In this document: piece after piece, positions 33,281 to 41,937 of the stretch
How positions within the stretch are numbered: the first letter of the stretch is position 1
How the letters are laid out: every line of letters starts with the position of its first letter
DNA from: Ramlibacter sp. WS9
Lineage (GTDB): Bacteria > Pseudomonadota > Gammaproteobacteria > Burkholderiales > Burkholderiaceae_C
NCBI RefSeq assembly: GCF_003797765.1
Contig: NZ_RKMB01000002.1
Coordinates: 124,001-188,000 of the forward strand
Reading direction: 5' to 3'
DNA length: 64,000 bases
Notes under the pieces: generated by a model
Seen by the model: only the letters and a program-made list of their open reading frames with translations
Told to the model about the DNA's origin: nothing
Database searches by the model: none
Made by a program: the position numbers and the translations under genes

Positions 33281-34012
33281 ATGTTCTTCAAGCAACTTAC
33301 CGCCAAGGACGCGTCGCTCTCCTACTTGTTCGGATGCATCGGGCACGGGAAGGCGATTGCCGTGGATGTGGTTTCGGGTGACGAATCCTGGTTCGCCGAA
33401 CAGGCTGCGGCGCTGAGGGTAAGCATCGGCTACGTCGTGGACACGCATCTGCACGCGGACCACTACTCCGGTGGACGAGCGCTCGCTGCACTGGTCGGAG
33501 CGCCGTATTGCCTGCATGAAGCGGCGCGCGAAGTGGTGGATTTCTCCTTCGAGCCGCTGCGCGATGACCAGGAGCTGGACATCGGCAATGTGCAGGTCAC
33601 GGTCCTCCACACGCCTGGGCACACGCTGGAGAGTGTCTGCCTGCTGGTCAAGGATCTGCGCCGCGGCGATGCGCCTTGGTTCGTGGTCACGGGAGACACG
33701 CTCTTCGTCGGCGCTGTGGGCCGGCCCGACCTGGCGGGGCGCGAAGCCGAGATGGCCGGCATGCTGTACGACAGCCTGCACGACAAGCTGCTGAAGCTGC
33801 CGCCGGAGCTTGAGCTGTTTCCCGCACACCAGGCAGGCAGCGCGTGCGGCGTCGGGCTTTCCGGCAAACCGTCCTCCACGATCGGATTCGAAAGGCGCTG
33901 CAACGCGCTGCTATCCCTTGACCGGGAGGCGTTCGTCGCCGCGCTGACTTCCGAGATTCCGCCGCGGCCCGTCGGCATGAATGCGATCCTGGCCGCCAAT
34001 ACCGCGGCCTGA
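33281..34012 (+). CDS. Persulfide dioxygenase-like MBL-fold hydrolase (ETHE1/BLH type)
   Basis: A 243-residue metallo-beta-lactamase fold protein. The metal motif is complete, VDTHLHADHYSGG, with VLHTPGHTLES, VVTGDTLFVG and a C-terminal FPAHQAGSACG. The GDTLFVG motif and short length fit the persulfide dioxygenase/BLH group rather than glyoxalase II. It oxidises glutathione persulfide to sulfite. GGGAG precedes ATG 33281; the gene follows the ArsR-rhodanese regulator, as in sulfide-responsive operons. Confidence 0.9.
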   Translation: MFFKQLTAKDASLSYLFGCIGHGKAIAVDVVSGDESWFAEQAAALRVSIGYVVDTHLHADHYSGGRALAALVGAPYCLHEAAREVVDFSFEPLRDDQELDIGNVQVTVLHTPGHTLESVCLLVKDLRRGDAPWFVVTGDTLFVGAVGRPDLAGREAEMAGMLYDSLHDKLLKLPPELELFPAHQAGSACGVGLSGKPSSTIGFERRCNALLSLDREAFVAALTSEIPPRPVGMNAILAANTAA

Positions 34013-34016
34013 AGCG

Positions 34017-35339
34017 ATGCAGCTGCAGCACGGCATCCGGCCCAATGCCGGCCAGTTCGTCCATCTGCTGTTGCAGGTGCTGCTGGTGGGCCTCACCATC
34101 GGGATGATGCGGACCGTGGTGCCCGCGATCGCCGAGGCCGAATACGGCGTGCCGCGCAACTCATTCCTGCTGCTCTCCGCATTCGTGCTCGCCTTTGGGG
34201 TCGTCAAAGGCGTCCTCAACTTCGTTGCAGGGCGTCTCTCCGAACGCATGGGACGCAAGAAGGTGCTGCTGCTTGGGTGGCTCGTGGCCGTGCCGATCCC
34301 GGTCATCGTGTGGCTTGCGCCCAGTTGGAACTGGATCGTCTTTGCCACGATTCTTCTGGGGTTCAACCAGGGCTTCTGCTGGTCGATGACGCAGACCGCC
34401 AAGCTGGACATCACACGCGCCGACGAGCGCGGGCTGACGCTCGGGCTCAACGAGTTCGCCGGCTACGCGGGCGTCGCAGCGGCCGGAATCGTGACGGCCT
34501 ACATGGCCGCCGGGTTCGGGCCGCGCACGGGACTCCTGGTCTTCGGCCTGTCGGTGATCGGCGTGGCGCTGGTGCTGACCGTGTTTGGCGTGCGCGAAAC
34601 GCTGCCGTGGGCGCACGCCGAAATCGCCGCACATCACGGTGTGGATCCCGGCCGGCCCACACCGCGCTACAACGCAAGTGTGTCGGTGCAGCCGACCACC
34701 CGCGAGCTGTTCGTGCTGGTGTCATGGCGCGACCGCCGCCTGGCCGCGTTGAGCCAGGCTGGCCTGGTCGAGAAGTTCGTGGATGCGCTGGTCTGGGTCT
34801 TCTATCCGGTGTACCTCTCGCAGCGCGGCCTGACGCTGCCCCAGGTGGGCTGGGTCATCGGCGTGTACGGCTTCGTCTGGGGAGGCTCGCAATTGTTCAC
34901 CGGACGCCTGTCCGACCGGATAGGCAGGCACATGCCCAACGTCTGGGGAATGTGGCTGTGTGGCGCCGGCGTGGCCTTGATGTTGGCGGGCGCGGGGGTA
35001 GCATGGTGGTCGATGTCGGCGGCAATCACCGGCTTCGGGATGGCGTTGCTCTACCCCAATCTTTCCGCCGCGGTTGCAGACATCTCCCATCCCTCGTGGC
35101 GCGGGACTGCCATCGGCATCTACCGTTTCTGGCGCGACTTGGGTTACGGCGTAGGTGCACTCGGCCTGGGCCTGGCAGCACACTTCAGCGGCGCGATGGA
35201 CGCGGCCTTCGTCTTTGTTGCTGTCTCCATGGGCTTGTCCGGCCTGGTGCTTTACCTGCTGGGCGAGGAAACCCACCCACTGCTGAATCCTGCGCCGGCA
35301 GCCGAGGCGCAGCGCAACCTGGATCACGGTGCGACATGA
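34017..35339 (+). CDS. MFS transporter of sulfur/arsenic-type operon
   Basis: A 440-residue major facilitator with about twelve hydrophobic segments and the MFS loop motifs GRLSERMGRKKVLLLG (loop 2-3) and GRLSDRIGRHMPNVWG (loop 8-9). ATG 34017 lies 4 bp after the MBL gene stop. Linked to persulfide dioxygenase and ArsR-rhodanese, it could export sulfite or another oxyanion, but this is inferred from context. It ends 10 bp from the convergent hydroxylase gene. Confidence 0.88.
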   Translation: MQLQHGIRPNAGQFVHLLLQVLLVGLTIGMMRTVVPAIAEAEYGVPRNSFLLLSAFVLAFGVVKGVLNFVAGRLSERMGRKKVLLLGWLVAVPIPVIVWLAPSWNWIVFATILLGFNQGFCWSMTQTAKLDITRADERGLTLGLNEFAGYAGVAAAGIVTAYMAAGFGPRTGLLVFGLSVIGVALVLTVFGVRETLPWAHAEIAAHHGVDPGRPTPRYNASVSVQPTTRELFVLVSWRDRRLAALSQAGLVEKFVDALVWVFYPVYLSQRGLTLPQVGWVIGVYGFVWGGSQLFTGRLSDRIGRHMPNVWGMWLCGAGVALMLAGAGVAWWSMSAAITGFGMALLYPNLSAAVADISHPSWRGTAIGIYRFWRDLGYGVGALGLGLAAHFSGAMDAAFVFVAVSMGLSGLVLYLLGEETHPLLNPAPAAEAQRNLDHGAT

Positions 35340-35349
35340 GTACACCCAT

Positions 35350-36189
35350 CTACCTCGACTTCAACCCAACCTCACCCGTGGCGCCGATGACATCGCTGGG
35401 TTCCCGGTCGCCAAGGCCCTGCACCAGAGCCTGCAAGCGCTGGCAGTATTCCGGATGCTCGGTGCCGCACCAGCGGTCCCACCAGGTGAAGTACAGCCCG
35501 TAGTTGTGCCGGCCATAGGCATGGTGCATTTCGTGGTGCAGCGTGGTGGTGAGCCAGCGCCCCCACCAGCCGGCCAGCCAACTGCGCGGCAGCAGCTCGA
35601 TACCACTGTGCCCCATGACGTTGCGCAGCACCATCCAGATCATCCACAGGAAAAGGACGGCTTGGTGGGCCGGCACGACGAGCAGCACGACGGGGAGATA
35701 GAGCGCCTGCACGAGGGCCTCCGACGCCGAGAACGAGTAGGCGGTCCAGGGTGTGGGCGCCACCGACAGGTGGTGCGTACGGTGCAACCAGTGGAAGAGT
35801 CGCGGTTGGTGCATGAGCCGGTGCGTCCAGTAGAACCACGCATCGTGCAGCACGATGAAGACGAAGAAGCTGGCGATCAGCCAAGGCCAGCCATACCGGT
35901 CCACGTCGAAGTAGAGCTTGCTGATGCCAAGTTGGTAACCCACCCAGACACAGGTGCCGACGAGGGAGAAGATGAGCACCGTGCGCATCGAGCGGGCGAA
36001 TTCGCGCAACTTCTGTCCATCGGCAAGAGGCCGTATTCGGACCAAGCGACGGCGCAGCCATCCGGCCGAGGCCACGTCCAGGATCGCGACGATCGCCCCC
36101 GCGCCGACCAGGTAGCGCATCAGGTCCATGAACCAGATGAAGGGCCAGGCCGTGGCTGCGGTGAAAATCAGCTCGTTGAAGCAAGTCAT
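35350..36189 (-). CDS. Fatty acid hydroxylase/sterol desaturase superfamily membrane protein
   Basis: A 279-residue integral membrane di-iron enzyme. The three His clusters are all present: HDAWFYWTHRLMH, HWLHRTHH and TTLHHEMHH. Four to five hydrophobic segments surround them. Such enzymes hydroxylate or desaturate lipid chains. It is divergent from a membrane-anchored AraC-type regulator, a pairing often seen in this family, so that regulator probably controls it. Confidence 0.92.
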   Translation of the reverse strand: MTCFNELIFTAATAWPFIWFMDLMRYLVGAGAIVAILDVASAGWLRRRLVRIRPLADGQKLREFARSMRTVLIFSLVGTCVWVGYQLGISKLYFDVDRYGWPWLIASFFVFIVLHDAWFYWTHRLMHQPRLFHWLHRTHHLSVAPTPWTAYSFSASEALVQALYLPVVLLVVPAHQAVLFLWMIWMVLRNVMGHSGIELLPRSWLAGWWGRWLTTTLHHEMHHAYGRHNYGLYFTWWDRWCGTEHPEYCQRLQALVQGLGDREPSDVIGATGEVGLKSR

Positions 36190-36317
36190 GGGTGATTCCG
36201 GTCGGTTGAAGTGCCGTCAATCTAGGAAATCAGCCTTGCACCGTCTTGCCGGAACCCTCGGATGCTTGCCGTTTCCTGCAAAAGGCCTGAAATTGAGGTT
36301 TTCGGCGAGATGCCACC

Positions 36318-37457
36318 ATGACCAGCCTGCAGAATTCGCACGTGGCCATGCCTCTTGACGTCCTCCTTCGTACTGCCGGCGTGGCGATCGCGCTGGTATT
36401 TTTGCTGGTCATCGCCGTGCGCGGCGGCTGGCGCCAGCGCACCGACTTGCTGCTCATGGTCGCGTGTGCGGCTGCGTACCTGGTGTGCTCGGCCCCGACC
36501 AGGCCCTGTTGCGGCACGCCGGTCGCGCTGCCGGTCCTTCTGGGGGCGATCACCTTTCCATTCGCGCTCTGGCGGCTGGCCCGGGTGGTACTAGACGACG
36601 AGCCGCGCATTGCGCCTGTCGCATGGGTGGGCCTGCTGATCCTGCTGGGCAGCGGATGGCTGGCGGCCAGCGACTACCTTGAGATCCCCACTTCCGCCCG
36701 CATGGCCGCCGCCGTGCTGAACAAGCTGGCGGGGTTCGGTTTCCTGGGCACCGCTTTGTATCGGGCATGGAGCAGCTGGGACGGAGACCTCGTCGAGCCG
36801 CGCCGGAAGCTCCGATGGGCCCTGATTGCCTATTTGGGCGCCTACGGCTTGATGATCCTGCTCGCCGAGGTGTACCTGCTCGGCGAGCGGCCACCGGATT
36901 GGCTCGATCTGGCAAATGCCGCGGCAATCGACCTGACCATGCTAGCCACACTCGTCTTCCTGGTTCAGCCAAGCCAGGCGGCGATGGACACCCTTTTCGC
37001 TCCCAAATCGCCTGAGCCGCCGTTGGCACCAAGTGCTCCCCCGCCTGATCCCGGGGACGAGCCGCTACTCGAGCGGCTTCATCAGTTGATGGACGGCCAG
37101 AAGCTCTACCGCGAGCCTGACCTCTCGGTGGACAGTTTGGCCAGGCAAGTTGCTGTTCCTGAATATGTGCTGCGCCGGCTCATTCACGAGCGGCTGGGCC
37201 ACAGGAATTTCGCGGCGTACGTCAACGAGTTCCGGCTGCAGGAAGTCGCTGCGCGGCTCTCCGATGCGCAGCTGGCGCGGCGGCCGATCCTGACGCTGGC
37301 CCTGGAGGCGGGCTTCGGCTCCATCGGCCCGTTCAATCGGGCGTTTCGCGATCGTTACGGAGTTACGCCCACGGCATTCCGGGTTGCGGCAATGCGTGGA
37401 GACCGCGCGCCAGGCGAGGGTTCGACGCAGACCCCCGCCGGCGCGACTTCGCCTTGA
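36318..37457 (+). CDS. AraC-family regulator with N-terminal membrane domain
   Basis: A 379-residue protein. The first 225 residues hold about six to seven hydrophobic segments (VAIALVFLLVIAV, VLLGAITFPFALWRLARVVL, ALIAYLGAYGLMILLAEVYL). The C-terminal 100 residues are an AraC double HTH (LARQVAVPEYVLRRLIHERL, ILTLALEAGFGSIGPFNRAF, RYGVTPTAFR). It probably senses membrane lipid state and regulates the divergent hydroxylase gene. It ends 13 bp from the convergent methyltransferase gene. Confidence 0.9.
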   Translation: MTSLQNSHVAMPLDVLLRTAGVAIALVFLLVIAVRGGWRQRTDLLLMVACAAAYLVCSAPTRPCCGTPVALPVLLGAITFPFALWRLARVVLDDEPRIAPVAWVGLLILLGSGWLAASDYLEIPTSARMAAAVLNKLAGFGFLGTALYRAWSSWDGDLVEPRRKLRWALIAYLGAYGLMILLAEVYLLGERPPDWLDLANAAAIDLTMLATLVFLVQPSQAAMDTLFAPKSPEPPLAPSAPPPDPGDEPLLERLHQLMDGQKLYREPDLSVDSLARQVAVPEYVLRRLIHERLGHRNFAAYVNEFRLQEVAARLSDAQLARRPILTLALEAGFGSIGPFNRAFRDRYGVTPTAFRVAAMRGDRAPGEGSTQTPAGATSP

Positions 37458-37470
37458 CGCGATTTCGTCC

Positions 37471-38241
37471 TCAGACCTTGTCGGCGCGCAGCGAAATGCT
37501 CTTCACGCCGAACTTCTTCGTTGCGCCCTGCGCGTTGTCGGAAAGGAAGCGGTACTCGTCGTTGATCTGCTCGGCCACGACGCGCAGGCCGGCCGTCTCG
37601 ATGGCGTCCTTGTAGCGGGCGGCCTGCCAGGCACCGCCGATACAGGCGGCCCACAGTGTGGTGTTGCAGGTGATGTTCTCCGGCAACTGCGCGTCGGTCA
37701 CGATGTCCGCCAGGGCCAGCTTGCCGCCGGGTCGCAGCAGGCGGGCGATCTCCCGGAACACCTGCGGCTTGTCGACGGCGAGGTTGATCACGCCATTGCT
37801 GATGACCACGTCGAAGCTGCCGTCCTCGAATGGTGCGGCGTCGATGTAGCCTTTGACGTAGGTCACGTTGCGCACGCCGTCGCGCTGGCGCAGGCCCTCC
37901 GCCTTGGCACGCTGCGAGTCCGTCATGTCCAGGCCGATCACGGAACCCGTGGGGCCCGCCAGCAGGCTCGCCACGAACGTGTCCATGCCCGATCCGCTGC
38001 CGAGGTCGAGGATGCGAGCGCCTTCCAGGTCGTCGAGCAGGTGGAAGTAATAGCCGACGCCGGCGAAGGAGTCGATGGATTCAGCCGGTACCTTGTCGAG
38101 GTCGGCCGAACGGTAGCCCAGCCGTTCAGCCATGGTCCGTCCCATTTCGAAGTGGAATTCACCGTGCGGATGCTCGGCAACGTCCTTGTACATGGCCTTG
38201 ACCTTGCCCTCCAGCTCGGCGCGATCGACTTGTACCGTCAT
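37471..38241 (-). CDS. ArsM-like SAM-dependent methyltransferase
   Basis: A 256-residue class I methyltransferase: SAM motif LDLGSGSGMDTFVASLLAG, VISNGVINLAVDKPQVFREI and LLRPGGKLALADIV. The FAGVGYYFHLL segment and ITCNTTLWAACIGGA region resemble arsenite methyltransferases. Two Cys are seen in the latter, but the full three-Cys arsenic-binding set could not be confirmed, so arsenic as substrate is uncertain. It follows dsrE by 26 bp and shares its sigma-54 promoter. Confidence 0.8.
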   Translation of the reverse strand: MTVQVDRAELEGKVKAMYKDVAEHPHGEFHFEMGRTMAERLGYRSADLDKVPAESIDSFAGVGYYFHLLDDLEGARILDLGSGSGMDTFVASLLAGPTGSVIGLDMTDSQRAKAEGLRQRDGVRNVTYVKGYIDAAPFEDGSFDVVISNGVINLAVDKPQVFREIARLLRPGGKLALADIVTDAQLPENITCNTTLWAACIGGAWQAARYKDAIETAGLRVVAEQINDEYRFLSDNAQGATKKFGVKSISLRADKV

Positions 38242-38267
38242 GATGGTCTCCTATGGGAATGCAGGTG

Positions 38268-38636
38268 TCAGAAGCTCAGGCTTGCCGCGCCGCGCAGGAA
38301 GCGTTCGTGAATCACGCTTGCGCCCGCGATGGTCACGCCTTCGACGAAGTCGGACTGCTCGTAGCCGCGTGCTTTCACGCACGGTGTGCAGGCATAGAGG
38401 GCGCCGCCGCGCGCCACGAAGTCGCGTACCAGATCGGCCAGCGGCTCCAGCGGCTTGACTTGCGTGGTGTCCGCCGCCTTCTTGCGCACGATGTCCACTG
38501 CCGCGCTGGTCAGGAAGACCGCAACCTTCAACCCGTTGGTGATCCCGCCGTTGGCGATGGTGAAACCCACCGAAGAAACTTCGTGATCGATGCCGTGCGT
38601 GATGACCACCACCAGTTCTCTGCTTTCGTCTGCCAT
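38268..38636 (-). CDS. DsrE-family sulfur-relay-like protein
   Basis: A 122-residue DsrE/DsrF-fold protein (LVVVITHGIDHEVSSVGFTI, LKVAVFLTSAAVDIV, ALYACTPCVKARGY). The C-x2-C in YACTPCVK suggests a persulfide-carrying Cys as in sulfurtransferases of this family. AAGGAG lies upstream of ATG 38636, and a sigma-54 type promoter lies 35 bp upstream of the start. It is first in an operon with the ArsM-like gene. Confidence 0.88.
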   Translation of the reverse strand: MADESRELVVVITHGIDHEVSSVGFTIANGGITNGLKVAVFLTSAAVDIVRKKAADTTQVKPLEPLADLVRDFVARGGALYACTPCVKARGYEQSDFVEGVTIAGASVIHERFLRGAASLSF

Positions 38637-38670
38637 TTCGTTGCTCCTTGAGGAATGGAGCAATTCGTAC

Positions 38671-38686
38671 AGCGAATGGCGTGCCA
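38671..38686 (-). promoter_or_regulatory. Sigma-54 promoter for dsrE-methyltransferase operon
   Basis: On the minus strand, TGGCACG, CCAT, TCGCT. The -24 GG and -12 GC are spaced exactly 10 bases apart, matching TGGCACG-N4-TTGCW at all but one base. The start would be near 38659, leaving a short leader with the AAGGAG site. Confidence 0.75.
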
Positions 38687-38758
38687 ACCTGTCTGAAGTC
38701 GCGCTTCTCCTCTGAAACCACGCAGTTTGGCCCGCGAAAGAGGCGGCTCGTCCATGTG

Positions 38759-38784
38759 CAAAACAGCATGGCCCATGTCTGTTT
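38759..38784. promoter_or_regulatory. Putative enhancer (UAS) palindrome for NtrC-type activator
   Basis: CAAACAG (38759-38765) and CTGTTTG (38778-38784) form perfect 7-bp arms, with CATG half-sites inside the 12-bp spacer. The dyad is 73-98 bp upstream of the sigma-54 promoter, the usual enhancer distance, and lies beside the operon coding for an enhancer-binding regulator. Confidence 0.6.
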
Positions 38785-38845
38785 GGATATGACGAATCTG
38801 CTGGCGCCGCGCAGCCGTAATCATTAGACTTTGATCGAGGTGACC

Positions 38846-39373
38846 ATGGATACAGTCCGAGAGTTGCAGTTCGGTCCGGGCATGCGCGTCGAGCGCCTGG
38901 CCGAAGCGGCATTTCTGCTCGCCGCGATCTTCACGCAGGACGTGCGCTTCGCGTACGTCACGTTCATCCTCACGCTGCTGCAGGCCGTGTCGCCGCGGTG
39001 GGCGCCGGTTGCTCAGATCGTCGCGCGGTTCGCGCGCTTTCGCGGCCAGCACCGGATCGGCGACATGTACTTCGACCTGGGCGGGAGCCGCGGCGCCTGT
39101 GCCATTTCGGTGGTGGTGCAAGGCGTCTGTCTCGGGCTGATTGCGGCGGGTTTTCCAATCACTGGGTTTGTGCTCCTGACGGTGCCAACGGCCTCGTTTC
39201 TGATCGCGCCGACATTGGGTTTCTGCGCAGGCTGCTGGTTCTACGTTCTCGGACGCGACCTGGTCGGCCGTCGCGGCTGGCTGAAAGGAGGTTTCGATGA
39301 TCACCACGACATCAACATCGACGGCGAAGAGTCCCGCGATCAACCTGAATTGCGTCCTACGGCGCAACGTTGA
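38846..39373 (+). CDS. DUF4395-like membrane protein
   Basis: A 175-residue membrane protein: AEAAFLLAAIFTQDVRFAYV, RGACAISVVVQGVCL, then FVLLTVPTASFLI and APTLGFCAGCWFYVLGRD, with the paired Cys typical of DUF4395 proteins. ATG 38846 is preferred over a TTG 15 bp upstream. The last 77 bp overlap the sensor kinase gene in another frame. It is frequently linked to sulfur-transfer genes in other bacteria as I recall, and here it is divergent from dsrE. Confidence 0.78.
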   Translation: MDTVRELQFGPGMRVERLAEAAFLLAAIFTQDVRFAYVTFILTLLQAVSPRWAPVAQIVARFARFRGQHRIGDMYFDLGGSRGACAISVVVQGVCLGLIAAGFPITGFVLLTVPTASFLIAPTLGFCAGCWFYVLGRDLVGRRGWLKGGFDDHHDINIDGEESRDQPELRPTAQR

Positions 39374-40442
39374 AACGCAGCCCTACGGGCGCTGCAGCGT
39401 CTGCACGCTCGAGCTCAAGCAATGCCATGCGTGGCAATCCAACGGCTGGAGTTTTGCGCTGGTGGCGCTCGCACTGTCCCTGACCCTGATGCCTTCCGGC
39501 TGGCCGCAACGATTGATTGCCCTCGCGCTGCTGGGCGTGATCGTTTGGCAGGGCCTCGCCAACCATAGGCGTACCGACGACCTGATCTTCGGCCAGCACA
39601 AGCTGATGGCATTAACGCAGGAGCTGCGTGGCAAGCAGCTCGTGATCGAGAGCCAGAACGAAACGCTCGCCGCGCAGGTCGATGCGCGCACCTCGGAGTT
39701 GCGCGAGTCGAACATGCGCCTGGCCGCCGCCAACCTGGAACTGCTCGAACTGGACAAGCTGCGATCGGCGGTGCTGTCGAACGTGTCGCACGAGCTGCGC
39801 ACACCGCTCACCGGCATCCTCGGCTCAGCACAGAACCTGCGCGACGGCCTGGCCGGCGGCCTCACGACAGCGCAGCAGGAATACGTGGGCATGATCGAGA
39901 AGGACAGCGGCCGGCTGATTCGCGTCGTCAATGAGTTGCTGGAGTGGGGGAGGCTGCAAGGCGGGCACATTGAACTGCATCGCGCAGCCGTGCCGCTGCA
40001 ACCGATGCTGGCCGAAGTCGCAGTGCTGCTGCGCCCCGTCGCGGACCGCAAGGGCGTGCAGCTGTCGATGCCCGATGGCGAATCGACAGTGCATGTTCAG
40101 GCCGACGCAGACAAGCTCAAGCAGATCATCATCAACCTGGTGGACAACGCCGTGAAATTCAGTCCGCCGCAGTCACGAGTTGATGTCCGCGTTGAAGCAA
40201 ATCGGCAAGCCGTCAAGATTCTGGTGGAAGACCAGGGAGCCGGCGTGCCGCTCGAAGACCGTCCCCATCTCTTCGAGCGCTTCTACCGTGGCCATGGCGC
40301 CGAAGCCGCGGCTGGAAGCGGCCTCGGGCTCGCGATCGCCAAGAACCTGGCGCGCCTGCATGGCGGTGACATCGCGCTGCAATGTGGCGCGGCGCCAGGA
40401 AGCGTCTTTGTCCTGAGCCTGCCGATGGAGGCCGAGGCATGA
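39297..40442 (+). CDS. Membrane sensor histidine kinase with Cys-rich N-terminus
   Basis: A 381-residue kinase. The N-terminal segment has four Cys (INLNCVLRRN, GRCSVCTLELKQCH), then a double hydrophobic stretch (SFALVALALSLTL; LIALALLGVIVWQGL), a coiled coil, HisKA with His near 165 in VSHELRTPLTG, and HATPase_c with DNAVKFS, EDQGAGV and GSGLGLAIA. The Cys cluster could sense metal or redox/persulfide state. AAAGGAGG lies just upstream of the start; the gene overlaps the DUF4395 gene by 77 bp and the regulator by 4 bp. Confidence 0.92.
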   Translation: MITTTSTSTAKSPAINLNCVLRRNVETQPYGRCSVCTLELKQCHAWQSNGWSFALVALALSLTLMPSGWPQRLIALALLGVIVWQGLANHRRTDDLIFGQHKLMALTQELRGKQLVIESQNETLAAQVDARTSELRESNMRLAAANLELLELDKLRSAVLSNVSHELRTPLTGILGSAQNLRDGLAGGLTTAQQEYVGMIEKDSGRLIRVVNELLEWGRLQGGHIELHRAAVPLQPMLAEVAVLLRPVADRKGVQLSMPDGESTVHVQADADKLKQIIINLVDNAVKFSPPQSRVDVRVEANRQAVKILVEDQGAGVPLEDRPHLFERFYRGHGAEAAAGSGLGLAIAKNLARLHGGDIALQCGAAPGSVFVLSLPMEAEA

Positions 40443-41809
40443 ATCGCATCGTCGTTGCCGACGACGATGCGGGCATCGCACGCATCCTCAGCGACCGGCT
40501 CCGGGACGCAGGCCACGAAGTCGATGTCGCGCGCGACGGCGTCGAAGCCTTGCGCATGGCCGAAGGCGCCGACTTGCTGCTGCTGGACCTGGAGATGCCG
40601 CGCATGGATGGGCTCACCGTGCTCGACAGCCTTCGGAGCCTGCCGGCTGCGCCCCTGGTCATCGTGATCACGGCGCACGGCGACATGGCCAAGGCCGTGC
40701 GCGCCATGCGCGCCGGCGCGTACGACTTCATCGCCAAGCCTTTCGATTCGACCACCATCCAGCTCGTGGTGCAGCGAGCGCTGGAGACGCGGCGGCTGAA
40801 GGCCCACGTGCATAGTTTGCGCAGTGAACTCGGGCGCAAGCACTTGTGGGTGCGCGGCAGCGACCCCGCGATGGCGCGGATTGCCGACACGGTCGAGCGC
40901 GTGGCGCCGAGCAATGCGACTGTGTTGCTGCTGGGCGAGACTGGCACCGGCAAGGAGGTGATCGCACGGGCCCTGCACTTGCAAAGCAGCCGCGGCGATC
41001 AGCCTTTTCTGGCCGTCAATTGCGCTTTGCTCAAGGGCGAGCTACTGGAGAGTGAGCTGTTCGGTCACGAGAAGGGAGCCTTCACCGGGGCCGATCGTGC
41101 GCGCGCGGGCCGCGTGGAGACGGCGCGCGGCGGCACCTTGTTCCTCGACGAGATCGGTGAGATGTCGCCGGCGCTGCAGGCCAAGTTGTTGCGACTGCTG
41201 CAGGAGAAGGAGTACGAGCGTTTGGGAAGCGATCGCACCCTGAAAGCCGACATCCGGGTCGTTGCCGCGACACACCGGGATCTGGGCGCGGCGATTCGCG
41301 AAGGCAGCTTCCGCGAGGACCTGTACTACCGGCTGAAAGTCATCAGCATCCGGATTCCGCCGTTGCGCGAGCGGGCAGGCGACATCTTGCCGCTGGCCGA
41401 ATGGCTTCTGGAGCAGCATGCCGCTGAAGCAGGGCGAGCAACTCCGAAGTTGACCGAGGAGGTGCGCCAAGCGGTGCTCCGCTACAACTGGCCCGGCAAC
41501 GTTCGCGAATTGTCGAACGTGATGCAGCGATGCGCGCTGCTTGCCGGTGATGCGGTTTCGCTGTTCGATCTATCCGAGGAATTGGTGGGCGGAGCATTCA
41601 GTGACGCAACACCAGTAGCCAGCGCCGAAGAGCTGTTCGAACTGCCGTACAACGAGGCAGTCACGGCCGCACGCCGGCTGATCGTTCAGCGCGCTCTCGA
41701 GCGTGCGGGCGGCCATCAGACGCGTGCCGCCGAGCAGCTTGGGGTCACACAACCATATCTGTCAAGGTTGGCTAAGCAGCTTGGCTTGCGCCGTGATGAC
41801 GCCCAATGA
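40439..41809 (+). CDS. NtrC-family sigma-54-dependent response regulator
   Basis: A 456-residue activator. The receiver has acidic pair VADDDAG and phospho-acceptor Asp near residue 50 (LLLDLEMPRMDG). The AAA+ domain has Walker A GETGTGKE (about 165), the sigma-54 contact loop GAFTGADRA (about 213), and Walker B GTLFLDEIGEM. The C-terminal Fis-type HTH is HQTRAAEQLGVTQPYLSRLA. Its ATG overlaps the kinase stop (ATGA). The sigma-54 promoter and dyad in front of dsrE are its most likely target. Confidence 0.95.
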   Translation: MNRIVVADDDAGIARILSDRLRDAGHEVDVARDGVEALRMAEGADLLLLDLEMPRMDGLTVLDSLRSLPAAPLVIVITAHGDMAKAVRAMRAGAYDFIAKPFDSTTIQLVVQRALETRRLKAHVHSLRSELGRKHLWVRGSDPAMARIADTVERVAPSNATVLLLGETGTGKEVIARALHLQSSRGDQPFLAVNCALLKGELLESELFGHEKGAFTGADRARAGRVETARGGTLFLDEIGEMSPALQAKLLRLLQEKEYERLGSDRTLKADIRVVAATHRDLGAAIREGSFREDLYYRLKVISIRIPPLRERAGDILPLAEWLLEQHAAEAGRATPKLTEEVRQAVLRYNWPGNVRELSNVMQRCALLAGDAVSLFDLSEELVGGAFSDATPVASAEELFELPYNEAVTAARRLIVQRALERAGGHQTRAAEQLGVTQPYLSRLAKQLGLRRDDAQ

Positions 41810-41852
41810 GACGAAGGCGCTCGTGACGCAGGCATCGGCATCGGCTTAAACG

Positions 41853-41868
41853 CGCGCAATTTTGCGCG
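41853..41868 (+). terminator. Hairpin after the two-component operon
   Basis: Perfect arms CGCGCAA and TTGCGCG around TT, 44 bp after the regulator stop. There is no T-tract on the right, so it may be a weak terminator or 3'-end stabiliser. Confidence 0.4.
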
Positions 41869-41937
41869 ACGCCAGAAGCGACTTCGGCGGACAGTGCTCT
41901 GGGTGCAGTCGGCATACTTGTTTCCGAGATAACAGAA

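Noticed and set aside
34277..35503. 408-codon plus-strand open frame
   Set aside because: Out-of-frame shadow of the MFS transporter gene.
38687..38845. Second sigma-54 promoter pointing toward the DUF4395 gene
   Set aside because: The best match (TGGCGCC then GC) has 9 rather than 10 bases between the GG and GC elements.
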